Assembly: GCA_949130495.1 (NCBI GenBank)
Contig: OX422211.1
Coordinates: 336,382,504 to 336,446,503, forward strand
Reading direction: 5' to 3'
DNA length: 64,000 bases
Source: Sambucus nigra
Taxonomy: Eukaryota > Streptophyta > Magnoliopsida > Dipsacales > Adoxaceae
Position 1 is the stretch's first letter. Every line of letters starts with the position of its first letter. Positions 55,049-64,000 of this stretch are shown one piece after another. The position numbers were made by a program, and so were the translations under genes. Under the pieces are notes generated by a model, which did not search any database, had not been told where the DNA came from, and worked only from the letters and a program-made list of their open reading frames with translations.

Positions 55049-55465
55049 TCACTGATGAATTGTGGATGCCACTACTTCAAACTTCTTTAATCCAACTCTG
55101 CTAAGGATCATATTATAAGTTGATGGAATATTTTTATCCTGGACGAAGGAGCAAATCTTCTCTGTTCTTCTTGCTGGCCGAGTGCCGATCAATACTTGTA
55201 ATTTGATAGTCCCCAAAGGATACACCTTTTCTCTATAAAAACTGATTAAAAGCCGATAGTATGGTTCCAATTTTCTATCTCTCGGCCCCAGGCTATAAAA
55301 GTAATTATAGAACATGACGTTTGCTGAGCTACCATTATCCACAAGAATTCTTACTATCCTGGCGTGATGTATTCGACAGCTAACTATTAGAGTGTCGTCA
55401 TGAGGGTACGAAACTCTAGACAAGCCATTCTTGGAGAAGTTTATGACCAGCTTATCTTTGTACAC
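55049..55465 (-). pseudogene. Element E protease
   Basis: A 138-codon open piece with PHDDTLIVSCRI, the active site ILVDNGSSANVMF, GTIKLQVLIGTRPARRTEKI and NMILSRVGLKKFEVV. It matches the Tat-1 protease closely. The active-site Asp is present. Confidence 0.85.
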
Positions 55466-56993
55466 CTTTCTGGGCCGACCATCTACTTCATCTATAAAAC
55501 TAACTAGACTATTGTAAGAGCAAGTTTTGGTCTAATTTAAATAATCCTTTCTCTCGGTTACTTCATCTTCACCTCCAGTATCCCCTCCTGCAATAAAATA
55601 ACAACCAAAAGATATCATGCCTACCTTAAGTTCAGGCTCCCTGGGTTTCTTCGTCAAGTCGGGGTCATCTTGAAAATCACTCTCTCGACCTCTCTTCCTG
55701 TTATCTTTATTTTTATAAGGGACTCTGACCATCTTTTGGTGTCCTGGCCTTCAGTTCGGTTAATAAACTTGGTCAATTTTTCTTGGCAGATGAGATATTT
55801 AATTTCATTCTTTAAGGCAATATATTTATCAGTGGTATGTCCATGATCCTTATAAAAGTTATCATACTTGGATTTATCTCTCCGGTTAGGCGACGATTTT
55901 ATCTTCCCGGGCCTTTTCAATTCTTTGCTCCCCCTAATTTCCTCTAGATTGTTATGAACACGTATAGTTTTTTTCCCTCATACTTTTTAGGCTTCTCAGC
56001 TTTCTTATCTTTCTGATCCTTCTTCTCAGAACTCTTTTGGCCCTCAGTTTTTGTCCCAAGTGTTTGCTTTGCATCCATAACCTCTTTGGCATTCATGATC
56101 TTCCCAGCTTTTTCCATCAATTTAGTCATAAATTTTGGAAGTTCCCTTTCCAAATCATAATACATATTTTCATAGAGCAACCCGCTCATAAAATCTGTAA
56201 TGGATATTTTTTCTTTGTAATCAACTACCTCCAGCATTTCATTATTGTAATGAGTGATATATTCCCAATTAGTCCCTCCAAGTCGTTGGCGAACACTGAG
56301 TAAATGGTCTACTCTCTTGATTGGCTTTGCTCCAAAGAAAAAATTAATGATAAATAGTTATGTGAGTAGATGAAAATTGGCAATCTATCCTCGGGGTAAA
56401 TTATTGTACCAGATATGAGCTGGAGCAGTGATCGTACTTGAAAAATCTCTGCATCTCATCTCTTTAGGAACATAATAGATATTAGCATCAGCCTAGTATT
56501 TTTTTAACATAAAGGATAGGATGAGTTTTACCATCATACTTAGTCATGACCATAGGAGGTTTGGACTTGGAAGGTGTGGGGTAATCCATAATAGCTTGGA
56601 TGAAAGGATATCCTTTCACAAAACTCCTCTGCAATGGATTCTTAGTCTTAGCCATTTCTCCGAAATGATCTTCCAATCTATGTATGGATCCCTTGTAAGA
56701 GTGCTCTTGTGGTTTGGATTTGGCTAAGGAAGATTTGGTGGCCTTGTTGCACATCTGTGCTGAGCTCTCTTCCTAAAAACCCTTCTTAGCACGTGTAGAT
56801 TCTCTGATGCTAGCCATGGACCTGAATCATCCTTCCCTATGCTCATGAGATCGGATTGGTCCTCGATGATGACCTCTAGTTGCTCGGTGACCAAGACGAT
56901 CAAACGAAGATGCCTTGCTCAAGTGTTATAACACGCTCGGTCGTTCAGAGGTGAACGACTGACCATCATTGTAATTGGTAGACCGAATTAACG
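55466..56993 (-). pseudogene. Element E gag
   Basis: 56488-56754 has KNPLQRSFVKGYPFIQAIMD, matching the Tat-1 gag core. 55944-56237 has MLEVVDYKEKISITDFMSGL. In 55654-55920 the zinc-knuckle site reads YDNFYKDHGHTTDKY, with both cysteines and the first histidine replaced, so zinc binding is lost. The start of gag lies close to the break near 56993. Confidence 0.8.
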
Positions 56994-57010
56994 ATTGAGA
57001 AAGCAGGATG

Positions 57011-57018
57011 TGATACCA
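57011..57018 (-). other. Copia F primer-binding-site remnant
   Basis: Minus-strand TGGTATCA, the start of the iMet-type PBS, three bases below the LTR. The internal region expected to follow has been replaced by element E gag. Confidence 0.6.
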
Positions 57019-57021
57019 ATT

Positions 57022-58059
57022 TGAGATTTTGCAAATTTTAATGGATTAAACTTATTTAACTTGAAGTCAATCTCAAACAAGCCAAATTCCAATTTTAAAA
57101 AATCATAAACATGCATTTAGGTGATTTAAAGGATTAAAACAAAAAAGCATGCAAATTTCAGAAAAAATACCCGAAAAGGGAAAAACCTTTTATTTCACTA
57201 ATAAAATGTAAATCGTCACTTACAAACTTATAAGCGAAATACTATAATGAATTTTTGCAAAAACCCACAAAGACTGAAACCTTCAGATTAGCAATAACTC
57301 CCTCGAGAATCACAAGAACCGTAGCTCCTCCCTCGGTAGTGAATACCCTCGAGTGTCCCCAAGTCATTAGTACAGACAACACTCCACAAGAATAAACTTC
57401 GACGGAAGTGTTTGGGTCCCAAAGATTATTCACAAAAGTAATTGGGATGTGTTTGTAATAATCAAAAAGGTTTTGGCCCTAAAAAGTGAAGACTTAATTG
57501 CAGTTGTTTTGTAGATTATGTAAAGTAAATGTCTTAATTGAAAAGCTTCACAAAACATGTATTTATAGGCTAACAAAAATTTTGAGGCGGCGAAGGTCGT
57601 TTGAACGACTTCAGCATGTCGTTCGAACGACAGTGAGAAGTTGTTTAAATGACCCAAGAAACTACCTGATAAAAATCAAAATAGTACGTGTTCATTTGAT
57701 GCACAAAAGAAACGAGGCATCTCGTGACCTTCGAACGACATGTCCAAGTCGTTTGAATGACTGGAGCAAAAAATAATATTTTTTAAAATCCGCCTACAGT
57801 TATTTCAAAAGCATTTGAAGTTTGAAAAATTCCTTACTTTGATAAAAAAAACATTTTATAAAAAATATCCCAATACTTATTAAGAAAATCTAAGTAACTC
57901 AAAAAAAGGTCTATGCCAAAGTATACTTCATGTCGCGTAGATGTTGAATATGCATGATATTCGAATCCGTCTTCTTGAACGTGAGCATGAACTTCCTTGA
58001 CGGTTGTAATGGGATACGACATACTCAATGTAAACTAGGGACTATGGAAAATATGGCCT
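57022..58059 (-). repeat. Copia LTR of element F (about 1038 bp)
   Basis: Element-strand start TGTAAGGCCATATT at 58059, end before the PBS remnant. TATAAATA lies near 57559-57566. TCGTTCGAACGAC is at 57611 with related words at 57597-57650 and 57730-57760. The PPT is on its upper side and PBS on its lower side, as for LTR B. Confidence 0.8.
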
Positions 58060-59665
58060 TACAAATCTTCCCTTATGTCTATTCCGGTACAAAATAAAAA
58101 CATATGAATTATCAATTAAATGTCTAATACAAATCCAATACCCTCCCATGAACCCAAAAGTGGAAAGATACTCAATATGTAAGTTTTTAAAAATAAATCT
58201 TCAAATCTCTTTGCTTTCCTTGCTCTTCTTTTTGTGTGCTTTTTAAATTCTCATCAAAGTTCTACACACAATAAACAAAGAAAATACCTTCACGACGAAT
58301 CGAGTTTTAAATGAGATAAACATAAATTAAATATCAAATCAAATCAAGTCTCCCCCATAATTCAAACTCTCATTCCCCCATAATTCATAATTTGTCCCCC
58401 CTTTTTATTTGTTCGAGATAGACAAGGAAAAGAATAAAAAAAAAATACGGAGCATAGCAAATATATATATCAATTAAGCTCATGCAAGGATAAATTCAAA
58501 AGTCTCCATAAACTATTTTTGACTTTCTTCAAATACTTTTCAATCAAAAATAATTTACAAAAACAATACACACTATGAACTAACACTAAGATAACCAAAT
58601 CGTGCAAATGGAATGAATGGGTGTTAACAAATTTGATAGGAAAATCAACTCAAATATTCGTAACATTTGTGCACGATGAATATGGATACTCCTAACGAAT
58701 GAACTCAAAATCATCCTTAGGTTTAAAAATTGTTGAGTTCATATGATATCCACTCAATCTAATTAACAAATCAAAGTCTAAAATGATTTTCACACCAATA
58801 ACATCTAAAACTATGTAAGGCTTTTTCAAGACTTTTCTAGGACGTGCAAACCCGTTCATTTCCATCCAAACTCTCTCATAAATAATAATTCTTTTTATTT
58901 TCTAATGAGGTTCTAAATTCGCTTTTTAAGAGATTTCTTATTGAACCACTTTTGGCATATTTTTCTTTTTAATGCCGTAATTTTTTTCTTAGCCCCTTTT
59001 CAAAGGGTGGATTTCACGACGAGTTCACATGCCTATCGCATCCCTTTACCATGTTCACTCATATATTTTCAATTCTAAACAAATTCTCATGGGCAACGGT
59101 TCTTACATGCACTACTTTCATTGTCAAGTTTTATCGCATTTGGTTAGTTTTAAGATAGGATTAAGATGAAACATTTTGACTAACATGTGATAGACAAGTA
59201 AAATAATCAAATAAATCTATGCACATGTGCATTAAAGGAGACTGAGAGTCAAACATGTAGAAAGTAATCGCTAATAACATTTTAATGACTCCAAACATTA
59301 CAAAGCACATGGATGAAATGATGTATCATCTCAAAACATTGTCAAATAGTCACGTTGATAATGGAATGATATCGTGACTTGATCATGCTAAATTTCCATC
59401 CATAAACGGTGTAAAAAGAAATACAAAAATCTTTTTGTGTTTTTCAAAAAATTTATCAAAATAAAATCTTTTTGGCCTTTTCAATTTTTCTCAAAAAAGA
59501 AAATCCTTTTGTATTTTTCTAAAAATTTTCAAAAACAAAAATCCTTTTGGGTTTTTTGAAAAATATATCAAAATGAAAAAAGTAAATACAATGGTAATTC
59601 ACACTAGCAATAGGCATAAAATATCATCATGAAAATCATTCTATGCTAGAAAATAAGTCTAAACC
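58060..59665 (-). other. Post-gag region and PPT of copia F
   Basis: The PPT CATAAGGGAAGATT (minus) abuts the LTR. Further purine tracts, CCCCCATAATTC in plus orientation, lie at 58353-58400. Blocks near 58740-58830 and 59040-59200 match the post-pol region of the copia at 8975-14237. No pol motif. Confidence 0.65.
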
Positions 59666-60005
59666 TCAATCATTAGGTCCAAAGGAGTTTCTCAAAGGTG
59701 ACGGTATCCTATGAAAAATATCCATAAAATCATGTTAAGTCTTGACTAAATACTCAACTTGCCCTTTAAAGTGCTCAAAATCTCTCATGTGATGTGCGAA
59801 AGCATGCAAAGTATCATGTGCGGGAGTACATATGTGAACACGTATAGTGGCATAACGAGGTAAATGCGTATGAGACACACTACCAAACTTAAAGCAAAAT
59901 TTCCTAAGGTGTCCTCTCGTAAGGACACAATTCTCCAATTGAGTCTTAATGTAGTTTTGGCTCAATTCCGGACAAAAACGTTTATGCCATAGGATAGTTT
60001 TCAAG
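59666..60005 (-). pseudogene. Copia F gag, C-terminal end
   Basis: Contains a decayed second knuckle (RGHLRKFCFKFG) and the conserved tail FKGQVEYLVKT, then NSFGPND and TGA at 59666-59668, as in gag A. The upstream gag is cut off at 60005 where element G begins. Confidence 0.75.
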
Positions 60006-61544
60006 TGTACCTTTCAAGCCTATGATTTGTTTAGTTGAAGACGTAGCGAGAAAGAGTATAAAGCTTCATCAAATGCCGTGTTTATGTGCCTCGTTTCAAT
60101 GTCATCAACAGTGGTTCCATGCTCTTAAGGTATGAATGCATTTTATATATATATATAGGAGCTTGGAACAAGTTTATTGGTTGTTAGGTTTTGAAACTGT
60201 GTTTTGTTTTCAGAAAGATTTCAATTAAAACTTTAAAATAAAGTATATAATGTTTCTGGGCAAAAAAAAAAAATTTACAAACTTTCTGGAAGTTCGTTCG
60301 ATATGTCGTTCGAACAAGTTTTTCGTTCGAACCAGATGTCGTTCGAACGAGTTTGCCAACGAGTTCCCATTTTGGCTACTGGAACTTCGTTCAAAATGTC
60401 GTTCGAATGAGATTTCCAACGAGTTTCTAACGAGTTCACACTGGAACTTCGTTAGAAGCCTCGTTCGAATGAGACTTCGTTCGAACGAAAATGTCATTCG
60501 AACGAAAATGTCATTCGAACGAGATGTCAGGCGGGAAAACTTTTTGGCAGTTTTTAGCAGTTTTACCCCACTAACTTTTTGCTGAATATCTATGTGCTGG
60601 AAACCAACTTTTTCTTTTATTTTTTTCATATCCTTCTAACTCCAAGAGAGTGTTTTGAGAGCAAAATCATAAAGAGAAAAAGATCAAGTTTTGAGTGTTA
60701 ATTTTCAATGAGAAAATCATTTACCACTCTAGTTTTCACCCATAGTTTATTTATCCAAATTCATATACATACATATTTATTGGAGTTTGGCATCGGGTTT
60801 GTCTCTACACCGAATTGAAGAGATTGTTTGGATTTTCTTCTAAATCCCTCAAAGAAGAAGAATTATTTAGCTGCAGCTTTCTCACATGGTGAAAGGCACC
60901 ATGTGTGGTTGACGGTGTACCTATTGTCCGATCGGTGAGTCCGAGATCACGGTGGAGCTCCCTGATTATCCGCTAGGAAGAGGTGGTTACAAGAAGACGC
61001 GTCAAGGCCTGAGAGGGTTCGAGTTGAGGAAGTAAGTCATCTGTCTTGTAAATGCAAATTCCGTACTTAGTGGATTTGAGGCTAGGGTCGTCCGAGGTTT
61101 TTTCCCATTGTGGGTTTTTCCTCGTACATCGCGGCGTAGTGTGATTGATTTACTTTTATCTTGCATAATCACCTAGAACGCATGCTTAGGATAATTCAAG
61201 ATAAAATTGGTTTTAATTGTCACACTTAATTTAATTTGGTGCTAATTAAATTTGGGTAATGTTTATTTAATTCAAGTCTATTATTAAAATTGGTTTGGCC
61301 TAATTTGAAAATATTGATAAATATGACTTAGGCAAATTCTAGGACTTGGATTAATTAATTGTGCTTAAATGAAATTAACATAAGTGTGTGTTTGAATATA
61401 ATTTCACTTGATTTTTAACTTTAGTTTAAAGTAAATTAAAATTTGTTGTTTTTTATTGAACCATCACCTTTACGCTTCCGCATATCTTTCTCAACAAGGA
61501 AATTGATTTTAAAGTAAAAGGATTTTAAAATAAGGGGGCTTTCA
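60006..61544 (+). repeat. 5' LTR of copia G (about 1.5 kb; left edge uncertain)
   Basis: The right end TTTCA lies three bases before the PBS. The left end is placed at TGTACC (60006), where similarity to gag F stops. Eight TTCGAA-centred palindromes lie in 60290-60535. The text ATTGTCCGATCGGTGAGTCC and following looks like transcribed leader. No second LTR is in the window. Confidence 0.6.
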
Positions 61545-61547
61545 AGT

Positions 61548-61562
61548 TGGTATCAGAGCCGG
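61548..61562 (+). other. Primer binding site of copia G (initiator tRNA-Met)
   Basis: TGGTATCAGAGCCGG, the complement of the plant initiator tRNA-Met 3' end. It is the best-preserved PBS of the copia family in the window. Confidence 0.9.
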
Positions 61563-61678
61563 ACCGCTAATTTATCGCGTCAAATATCTACTTTTTGGCT
61601 TTTATTATTTTTGTGCTCCTTGTATTTTTGGTGGTTAATTTTTTTTACTCACTCTCAATTTTAGTTTTATATCTCTCG

Positions 61679-62509
61679 ATGGGACGTCTTAATGATAATT
61701 TGTCCATTTCTAATGATAATGAAATTTTTGCTATTCGAGAGGAATTGAATGAGCTTAATAAGTGTAATGAAAAATTAAGAGAATTAAATTTAAGATTTGC
61801 AAAAAGAATTAAATTTCTTGAAGATGAAAATTCTTGTTTTAAAGCTAAAGCTGAATTTTTGCAAACCTCGCTATCTCAAAAAGATATTTTTCGTGAAAAG
61901 CTCATGGACATAAATTACAATTACAATATTTTAGAAATGTCCAAGAAAGAGAGTGATAGTCGAGAAAAGACTCTTAGGGACAAGTTTGCTCTCATTGAGG
62001 GGGAGCGTGATAACCTTCTAGGTGTTATAAAAAATTTAAAGAAGGAGTCCCGTAAAATTGAGGAGTCTAATTTATTACTTGAGTCCAAAATTTTAAAACT
62101 GGAAAATGATTTACAAGACTCGAGTAGTTATGATAATGGTTCTAGCACATCTTGTTCAAATGCTTCCGTTGCTAAATCTAAAACCATTGTTTGTTTTAGA
62201 GGGTCTACTTTATTCAAAGACTTTAGAAAAGGTCACGCCTTAGGTAACATTTCTCGGGTTTTCACATGCTTGCATTGTGGTAGGAAAGGTCACCTTAGGT
62301 CATTTTGTTTTGATCTTAAAAGAAGTCCTAGGAAGTCTATGTCTAGCAATTCATGTGTTTCCAAATCCCATCATTTTAAATATACATCTATATGGATTAG
62401 GAAATCATTTTTAGACGCGCTAGATATTAGATTTGTTGATTCTACAACAAATTACACATTTAACTGCGAAATTTTTCGTAGCCAAAATTTCATATTTCAT
62501 TGCAGATAG
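61679..62509 (+). CDS. Copia G minimal gag (coiled coil plus CCHC knuckle), open
   Basis: ATG at 61679 opens MGRLNDNLSISNDNE. Residues about 15-175 are a long coiled coil (NELNKCNEKLRELNLRFAKR, KESRKIEESNLLLE). A Ser-rich stretch and then CLHCGRKGHLRSFC, an intact C-x2-C-x4-H-x4-C knuckle at about residues 200-213, follow. Compared with gags A and C, the N-terminal UBN2 domain and the first knuckle are absent. There is no stop before the CACTA insertion at about 62440; the last 20 or so codons, to TGA, are transposon-derived. In-frame codons upstream of 61679 have no ATG and encode a hydrophobic run, more likely leader. The protein could bind RNA and self-associate. Confidence 0.75.
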   Translation: MGRLNDNLSISNDNEIFAIREELNELNKCNEKLRELNLRFAKRIKFLEDENSCFKAKAEFLQTSLSQKDIFREKLMDINYNYNILEMSKKESDSREKTLRDKFALIEGERDNLLGVIKNLKKESRKIEESNLLLESKILKLENDLQDSSSYDNGSSTSCSNASVAKSKTIVCFRGSTLFKDFRKGHALGNISRVFTCLHCGRKGHLRSFCFDLKRSPRKSMSSNSCVSKSHHFKYTSIWIRKSFLDALDIRFVDSTTNYTFNCEIFRSQNFIFHCR

Positions 62510-62870
62510 TTTTTGGCAACGAAATTTATTTCGTAATAGGTTCGTGGCCAAAGGCCCGTTGCTAAATGTATATGGCCACGAAATTAACTTTCATTGCCAA
62601 TTGTTTAGGTCATTTGCCACGAAATTATTTTCGTGGATAATTATCATATTTAGGCTACAATTTATTTCGTAGCTAAAAGTTCAACATTTCGTTGCTAAAT
62701 ATCTTAATTTCGTTGCCAATTCTATATGCAAACTACTGCTATAAACTTTTAGCTACGAAATTTACAATTTATTTTGTAGCTAATTGTTGAACATCTTGTT
62801 GATAAATATCTACCTTTCGTTGCCAATTCTATAAATAGAAACTTTTAAATACAAAAATTGTACCTTCCCT
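62440..62870. repeat. CACTA subterminal repeats
   Basis: Many copies in both orientations of words such as GCAACGAAATT, TAGCTACGAAATT and TTTCGTTGCTAAA, pairs of which form hairpins. Subterminal arrays of this kind are where the TNPA-type protein binds in En/Spm elements. Confidence 0.75.
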
Positions 62871-63526
62871 CAAGATCTATTGGCTACAAAATTCAATTGT
62901 TGAAGAATGTTTCTTAATCATTAATTTTTCAATAATAAACTATCAAATCTTAAACCGCACTTTTATTTATCAATTGCATATTTAACTACTAAAACATTTG
63001 TTTTGGTAAAGGAATGTTTCCAAATATATATTTTTTTATTTTGAAATTGGTAAATTAATGTATACCACCAAATTTACACAAATTACCATCTAAAAATAAC
63101 ACATTCGTTAAAATCCACAAAATAACTAAATTATCATAAATAAAATCCACATTAAGTCACATACACCATACATTGTCAAGTCAACTAAACACTAGTTAAA
63201 GGACGTAGAAGTCCCACATTTCATCCCATTACAAACGACAAATATCTACAGTGCAAAAAAATAACTTAAACTAGTTAAAGGACTTAAAAGTCTCCAATTC
63301 CATTTGCAAATGTCAAAAGTTAATGGTGCCCCAAAAATAGCTTCCTGTCACGTCAAATCTGCAATTAAGAGAATAAAATATCATTATCTAAAATAAAGTG
63401 GGATTTGATTCGTCTTTATCATGAAAAAGGTTATAACAATGAACGAAATTTGATAATTAAAGAGATAATAATCGATTACGAATCATTTTAAAAGCATACG
63501 AGTAGAAAAACTAAAGGATGTCTAGA
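62871..63526 (-). other. Non-coding part of the CACTA element
   Basis: AT-rich, no ORF. Probably the 3' UTR and intergenic part of the transposon. A partial direct repeat, CTAGTTAAAGGACTTAAAAGT against CTAGTTAAAGGACGTAGAAGT, lies near 63192 and 63273. Confidence 0.5.
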
Positions 63527-63927
63527 TTACCATTGTTCGGAAGATGAGGAGCGTGATGCGATCAACGACTGAATCAACTTATCGGACTTCGCTTGTCGAG
63601 CTAGAATATCCTCTAGCATTGCACGTTGATTCTCCATATCGGCCTTTTGTGCCACTGACTCTTCTCTTTGAATTGTTGCCTCTACCTCACGAGCTTGTAA
63701 ACGCTCCATCAAATCTTCTTGAGCTTTCATAGACTTCTCAAGTGCCTCTTCCAATTCAGCATTCCTCAATCGCAATAGATTAATTCTAGAATCCTTTTTT
63801 TTGGACCATACCCAAGCCCGTTAATATATCCTGGTCTTATGCCAAGAACTTTATTTGCTATCTCATCTGAGCTCATCATGGTACCATTCTCGGATATTGA
63901 TTCAGATTCAAGGCGTTTCATCTCATT
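63527..63927 (-). pseudogene. Plant transposase (Ptta/En/Spm-type), last exon
   Basis: The exon begins after a good acceptor, TTTTGTTTGCAG (63928-63939), with a T-rich tract above it. The first part reads SSDEIANKVLGIRPGYINGL, the conserved end of the Ptta/En/Spm transposase family. The second part is a coiled coil (NAELEEALEKSMKAQEDLME) ending SSSSEQW and TAA. The two parts are in different frames. The shift lies in a run of eight A (63796-63803 as T on the plus strand), so one base was gained or lost there. The upstream exons are outside the window. Confidence 0.75.
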
Positions 63928-64000
63928 CTGCAAACAAAATAGAAGAAAAAGGATTACAGGTTTAGCCAAACTATCGAGATGTCTATAATTTTTAAGCTAA

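Larger units (their letters stand above)
52156..56993 (-). mobile_element. Decayed Tat-type element E, both ends missing
   Basis: gag, protease, RT, RNase H, aRNH and part of integrase in Tat order. It is truncated inside the integrase core at 52156 and at the gag N-terminus near 56993, where a copia PBS begins. No LTR. It is as close in gag text to Tat-1 as to any other copy, but with many more stops. Confidence 0.85.
62440..64000 (-). mobile_element. CACTA (En/Spm) DNA transposon, 3' part
   Basis: The sequence departs from gag at 62440 with TTCTACAACAAA, a decayed form of the CACTACAACAAA terminus. It passes into the typical CACTA subterminal repeats, then non-coding DNA, then the end of a minus-strand transposase-like gene. 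It extends past the right edge of the window. Confidence 0.8.

Noticed and set aside
61595..61678. Hydrophobic N-terminal segment (signal peptide or membrane anchor) on the copia G gag
   Set aside because: There is no ATG before 61679. The segment is T-rich leader between PBS and the first ATG.

Overview
The window reads as plant nuclear DNA, most likely from a eudicot, inside a gene-poor and repeat-dense block. I see no ordinary host gene, tRNA or rRNA gene. Nearly everything is LTR retrotransposon in several nested layers, plus two DNA transposons and one short piece of plastid DNA. The plant call rests on the element types (Tat-lineage Ty3/gypsy with a second RNase H and an antisense ORF, SIRE-like Ty1/copia, CACTA with plant subterminal repeats) and on a plastid rpl2 fragment. 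I cannot name the species.

Layout. 1-8974: a Tat-type gypsy element on the minus strand (Tat-1), with its antisense ORF, a 117-bp satellite, broken pol and gag, PBS and 5' LTR; its 3' LTR lies left of the window. It sits inside a plus-strand copia element (8975-14237; pol, long post-pol region, PPT, 3' LTR). That copia lies in the gag of an older minus-strand copia (gag B, 14238-14597 and 18284-19028). Gag B is split again by a solo LTR of about 3.0 kb (14598-18283, TSD TCTTC), which itself holds a 675-bp Tat solo LTR (14836-15510, TSD GCGCC). 19139-25377 continues the older copia as a tandem LTR-gag-LTR-gag array without pol. 25378-28106 is unassigned.

28112-36001 is a complete but defective Tat element (Tat-2, TSD GTAAC): two LTRs, PPT, PBS, partial pol, and about 1.6 kb of AT-rich non-coding DNA where gag and protease should be. 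36662-50540 is an old Tat element (D) with a plastid rpl2 fragment in its RT (39177-39472). Its ORF1 is interrupted by a gag-only copia element (C, 41994-49934, TSD CTCAT), whose 3' LTR carries a 1.6-kb long-TIR Mutator-like element (9-bp TSD). 51421-52155 is a gypsy LTR fragment, and 52156-56993 is a further decayed Tat element (E). 57011-60005 is a piece of a gag-only copia (F), followed by a plus-strand copia (G) with an open minimal gag (61679-62439), which is interrupted at 62440 by a CACTA transposon running off the right edge.

How the parts relate. The gag-only copia copies (A/B, C, F) share the post-gag and post-pol region, PPT and iMet-type PBS with the pol-bearing copia at 8975-14237, so they look like non-autonomous partners of one SIRE-like family. 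Their LTRs carry arrays of the palindrome TCGTTCGAACGA. Tat-1 and Tat-2 share their pol, and both carry ACCAAC/GTTGGT hairpin repeats in the 3' untranslated region. Several inactivating changes in them are C-to-T transitions at CAG/CTG sites, as expected for DNA kept under CHG methylation.
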